Shown here: positions 61,657 to 64,000 of the stretch, piece after piece | Layout: every line of letters starts with the position of its first letter | Position numbering within the stretch: position 1 is the first letter of the stretch | Assembly (NCBI GenBank): GCA_964480725.1 | Contig: CAYZQO010000033.1 | Location: forward strand, 1 to 64,000 | Reading direction: 5' to 3' | DNA: 64,000 nt | DNA from: JAFGBI01 sp964480725 | Lineage (GTDB): Bacteria > Myxococcota_A > Polyangia > Polyangiales > Polyangiaceae | Notes under the pieces: model-generated | Database searches by the model: none | What the model saw: only the letters and a program-made list of their open reading frames with translations | Told to the model about the DNA's origin: nothing | Program-made: the position numbers and the translations under genes

Positions 61657-62174
61657 CCCGGCTCGGCAGACACCACGGCGGCGCTCCGGGTCGGAGCCCT
61701 CGGACCTGTCCCCCCCTCGCCACGCGCGACCGGCTCACGCCGCGAGGCCTGGGCTCGCGCGGGTGCACCGGGGGGCACCGCCCTTCGGGGCCGCAGTGCT
61801 GCACAGCCGAGGGCACTCGGAGGACCGGTGGCCCCCAGCATCGCCGCCGCCGAACGACTCTTCGCGCCGCGATCGTTCGTCACCGACAGGGACCCTTCCG
61901 CGCGGCAAGTGCAGCCAGCCTGCAGACACTGTTAGCCCCGTCCCTCCGAGCGGGGCCTCCTCGCGTAGCGCCTGCTTCCCAGCACGAGTGGGTGCGTCTC
62001 CTCCCGTGACCCCGCCAAGGAGGTCCGCGGAGGATCCTGCGTGTCCAGGAACCGCTCGAACGGGTCCCCGTCCTGCCCATCCCGCCGGAAGCGCGGCCGG
62101 TCCCTGCCGCCATGAGCAGCGCTCATCCAACGAAATGTCTTGGCACGCAGATCGTCGCGGGCAGACTATGGGGC
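61657..62174. other. Gene-free stretch between exporter and DUF262 gene
   Basis: About 518 bases. Open frames on both strands here have biased Pro/Arg/Ser/Ala composition, no domain and no good start, so I treat them as shadows. A short hairpin, GGTGC...GCACC at about 61760-61778, lacks a T tract. From about 62.1 kb the sequence becomes less GC-rich, so the join between core chromosome and the right-hand accessory segment probably lies here. No tRNA, direct repeat or integrase is visible. Confidence 0.5.
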
Positions 62175-63869
62175 ATGTCTTCCGCGCCGCTGGCGTCCCA
62201 CGAAGCAACCGCGGAGCTCTTTCGACCGCTGCCGAAGGCGCCCAGTGCGCTTTCACTGACGGTGCGTAAGCTGATCGGACGAGTCCACGACGGTGCAGTG
62301 CGCGTTCCGCGCTTCCAGCGCCCACTGCGCTGGACGAACGAGGACGTCATCAAGCTCTTCGACAGTATCCTCAAGGGATACCCCATCGGAGCCCTGCTCT
62401 TCTGGAAGCGACACTTCCCTGAAGGGGAGGTCGCAATCGGTAGGGCCATCCTCAAGGTCCCAGAGGTCATTGACGGCTGGTACATCGTTGACGGCCAGCA
62501 GCGAGCAACGGCGCTAGCGGCCACACTTCTCGACGTGACGCACGGAGGGAACCCAACCTGGGAGCTCTACTTCGACCCCGAAAGGAACCTGTTCCTTCCG
62601 GGAAGAACCCCCGGATTAGTGCCGACCCGTCACGTCCCCTTGCGCGCCCTCGGCGATATCCGACGATTGGGCCGCTGGTTCCGCGATTGCCAGCTCTCCG
62701 AGGAGGAGCAGAAGCACGTGGAGGATGTGCAGCAGCGCCTGCTCGACTACGAGGTCCCGCTCTACGTGATGGAGACGGAGGAGGAAGACGCACTGCGGGG
62801 GGTGTTCGCGCGCCTCAACAGCACGGGCGTTCGCATGCGGGCAGACGAAGTCTTCCAGGCATTGCTCGGGGGACAGCCAATGGGCTCGCATACGCGGCGC
62901 CGAACTGTTGACCTAGAAGAGCTCCAGGTGGCCGCTGATCTCGACGGATTCGGACAGCCGCCCCGAACGGAGGTTCTGAAGGCCCTGCTCGCTATGAGCG
63001 GACTCGACCCGAACCGTCGCCTGGATGACTTGGGCGACGTCGCAGTCGCACAGGTCGTGGGCACCGAGGACGCCGGGGAGGCGATACACCGCGCGGTGGC
63101 CTTCCTTCAGGCGGGCGTCGATGGAACCGAACCGGGTTGTGGGATTCCAGCCTACGCGTTCATCCCCTATCCGGTCGTGTTTGTGCTCCTCGCGCGCTGG
63201 TTTCACTTGTTCCCAGAGCCGGAGGTGGCCACGAGGCGCGCTCTCGCTCACTGGGTGTGGCGAGGCATCGCCACGGGCGTCCATCAACGCGCGGCGGTGT
63301 CGGCAATGCGGCTGCAGGTTCGCGAGATGCGACCCAACGCTCCCGAGGACTCGCTTCGATCGCTGCTGAGGGCCGTCGGAGAGCCTGATGGAAGGGAGTG
63401 GAACCTCGAGAAGTTCCATGCGAACCACGCCGGCAGCCGCGTCGAGCTCCTCGCGCTGCTGGACCTCACGCCGAGCACCCCGCTTGGCACCGTGTCTTGG
63501 CGTTCCCTGTTGACGAGCGGTGCTCGGGTGGCCAGAGAGGTGTTCGCGCTGCCAAGGCTCCAGGGTGTCGAACGTGAACTCGGGCAGACCGCGGCCAACC
63601 GGGTGCTGCTCGACGCCGGCCACACGGGGCTCGCGGCGGAATTGCGTAAGTGGCGTTGGGCGGACCACCGCAACGCGTTCGAGAGCCACTTGATCGACCA
63701 AGTGTCCCACGAGGCCCTGGGCGCTGGCCGAAGGCTAGACTTCCTGCAGCGACGCACAGCCCGGTTGAGGGCGCATGTCACCTCGTTTCTGGCTCATCGC
63801 ACCGGGGCGGGCAAGCCAGTGGTCTTGCCCATTCAAGCCTATCTGGACGCGGAGCCGGAGGAGCGCTGA
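62175..63869 (+). CDS. DUF262 (GmrS/ParB-like) protein
   Basis: 564 residues from ATG 62175. The N-terminal half is a DUF262 domain: VPRFQRPLRWTNEDVIKLFD, YPIGALLFWKR, the ParB-like nucleotide motif YIVDGQQRATALAA, and FARLNSTGVRMRADEVF. DUF262 proteins include the GmrS part of modification-dependent GmrSD restriction and other defence-linked NTPases; the DUF1524 HNH nuclease (GmrD) is not seen here, and the C-terminal ~270 residues are helical and not recognised. Codons are more A/T-rich than in the rest of the window, which suggests transfer. It is followed after three bases by another gene on the same strand. Confidence 0.85.
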   Translation: MSSAPLASHEATAELFRPLPKAPSALSLTVRKLIGRVHDGAVRVPRFQRPLRWTNEDVIKLFDSILKGYPIGALLFWKRHFPEGEVAIGRAILKVPEVIDGWYIVDGQQRATALAATLLDVTHGGNPTWELYFDPERNLFLPGRTPGLVPTRHVPLRALGDIRRLGRWFRDCQLSEEEQKHVEDVQQRLLDYEVPLYVMETEEEDALRGVFARLNSTGVRMRADEVFQALLGGQPMGSHTRRRTVDLEELQVAADLDGFGQPPRTEVLKALLAMSGLDPNRRLDDLGDVAVAQVVGTEDAGEAIHRAVAFLQAGVDGTEPGCGIPAYAFIPYPVVFVLLARWFHLFPEPEVATRRALAHWVWRGIATGVHQRAAVSAMRLQVREMRPNAPEDSLRSLLRAVGEPDGREWNLEKFHANHAGSRVELLALLDLTPSTPLGTVSWRSLLTSGARVAREVFALPRLQGVERELGQTAANRVLLDAGHTGLAAELRKWRWADHRNAFESHLIDQVSHEALGAGRRLDFLQRRTARLRAHVTSFLAHRTGAGKPVVLPIQAYLDAEPEER

Positions 63870-63872
63870 TCC

Positions 63873-64000
63873 GTGGCATTGCACGGAAGGAAGCAGGGTC
63901 GCGTAGAACTCCCCGGTGTGACGACGGGCAGGCTCATTCAAGACCGCTACGGGAGGTCGCATTGGCTACCCGACGAAGCCTGGGAGCGGCGCGGGCAGGT
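63873..64000 (+). CDS. Start of a gene running off the right edge (partial)
   Basis: GTG 63873, three bases after the DUF262 stop, opens a frame that remains open to the window end (42 codons). The encoded start (ALHGRKQGRVELPG, then RLIQDRYGRSHWLPDEAW) is polar and not recognised. Close spacing implies an operon with the DUF262 gene, so the product is probably its partner; identity cannot be told from 42 residues. Confidence 0.6.
   Translation, partial: MALHGRKQGRVELPGVTTGRLIQDRYGRSHWLPDEAWERRGQ

Noticed and set aside
61541..62325. Open frames on both strands in the gap before the DUF262 gene
   Set aside because: Low-complexity Pro/Arg/Ser/Ala translations, no start with a ribosome site, and no domain.

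Overview
The window is very GC-rich and gene-dense. It reads as chromosome of a myxobacterium or close relative (Myxococcota, formerly Deltaproteobacteria). The signs are a MYXO-CTERM-type C-terminal tail at about 49.2 kb, an AgmX/PglI-type C-terminal domain behind an FHA domain (49.3-51.3 kb), Gly/Thr-rich lipoproteins, three FHA-domain proteins, a sigma-54 activator, and many GTG starts and GTGA/ATGA gene overlaps. This placement is inference from gene content; no marker gene for phylogeny is present apart from an initiator tRNA at the left edge.

Left part (0-9.6 kb): tRNA-fMet, then a complete ISC iron-sulfur assembly operon in the order MerR-type regulator, iscS, iscU, iscA, hscB, hscA, fdx. 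The regulator carries a cysteine cluster and sits where IscR usually is; a TTGACA-N16-TACGAT promoter and an 18-bp palindrome precede it. A lipoprotein fragment and a second, class V cysteine-desulfurase-like enzyme face the operon. 9.6-20.7 kb: a glycosyltransferase, secG with a long Ala/Pro/Glu tail, and a phosphoglycerate kinase relative that lacks key catalytic residues and contains a G11 tract, in the conserved pgk-(tpiA)-secG position. Then come a LysE-type exporter, an Omp85-type barrel, a lipoprotein, accA, an FHA-GAF-adenylate cyclase and glpK.

20.9-32.5 kb: a UPF0158 protein, a periplasmic protein, and a 7TM-PAS histidine kinase whose phospho-acceptor His is Tyr. Next is a cyclic-di-AMP module: folP-cdaA-cdaR on the minus strand and a pgpH-like phosphodiesterase divergent from it. 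A NamZ-type muramidase and an NtrC-family regulator follow. 32.5-47.8 kb: lipoproteins, a GspE-N/GAF/HEAT protein, an extensin/M15-like protein, a 1410-residue membrane protein with an internal duplication, an FHA protein beside a low-molecular-weight tyrosine phosphatase, a MgtC/DUF4010 protein, a DUF1566 lipoprotein and a trans-sulfuration enzyme.

47.9-61.7 kb: a broken MYXO-CTERM beta-helix gene, the FHA-AgmX protein, a cytochrome b561, a GNAT-deacetylase fusion, and an operon pairing a membrane coiled-coil ATPase with an MscS channel. A three-gene MacA/LolCE/LolD-like exporter follows. From about 62.1 kb composition shifts to less GC-rich codons, with a DUF262 protein and a gene that runs off the right edge. 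This looks like the start of an accessory or defence island.

The best candidates for something undescribed are the ATPase-MscS pair (54.3-58.3 kb), the MerR-for-IscR substitution with its operator, the degenerate PGK, the His-less kinase and the duplicated 1410-residue protein.
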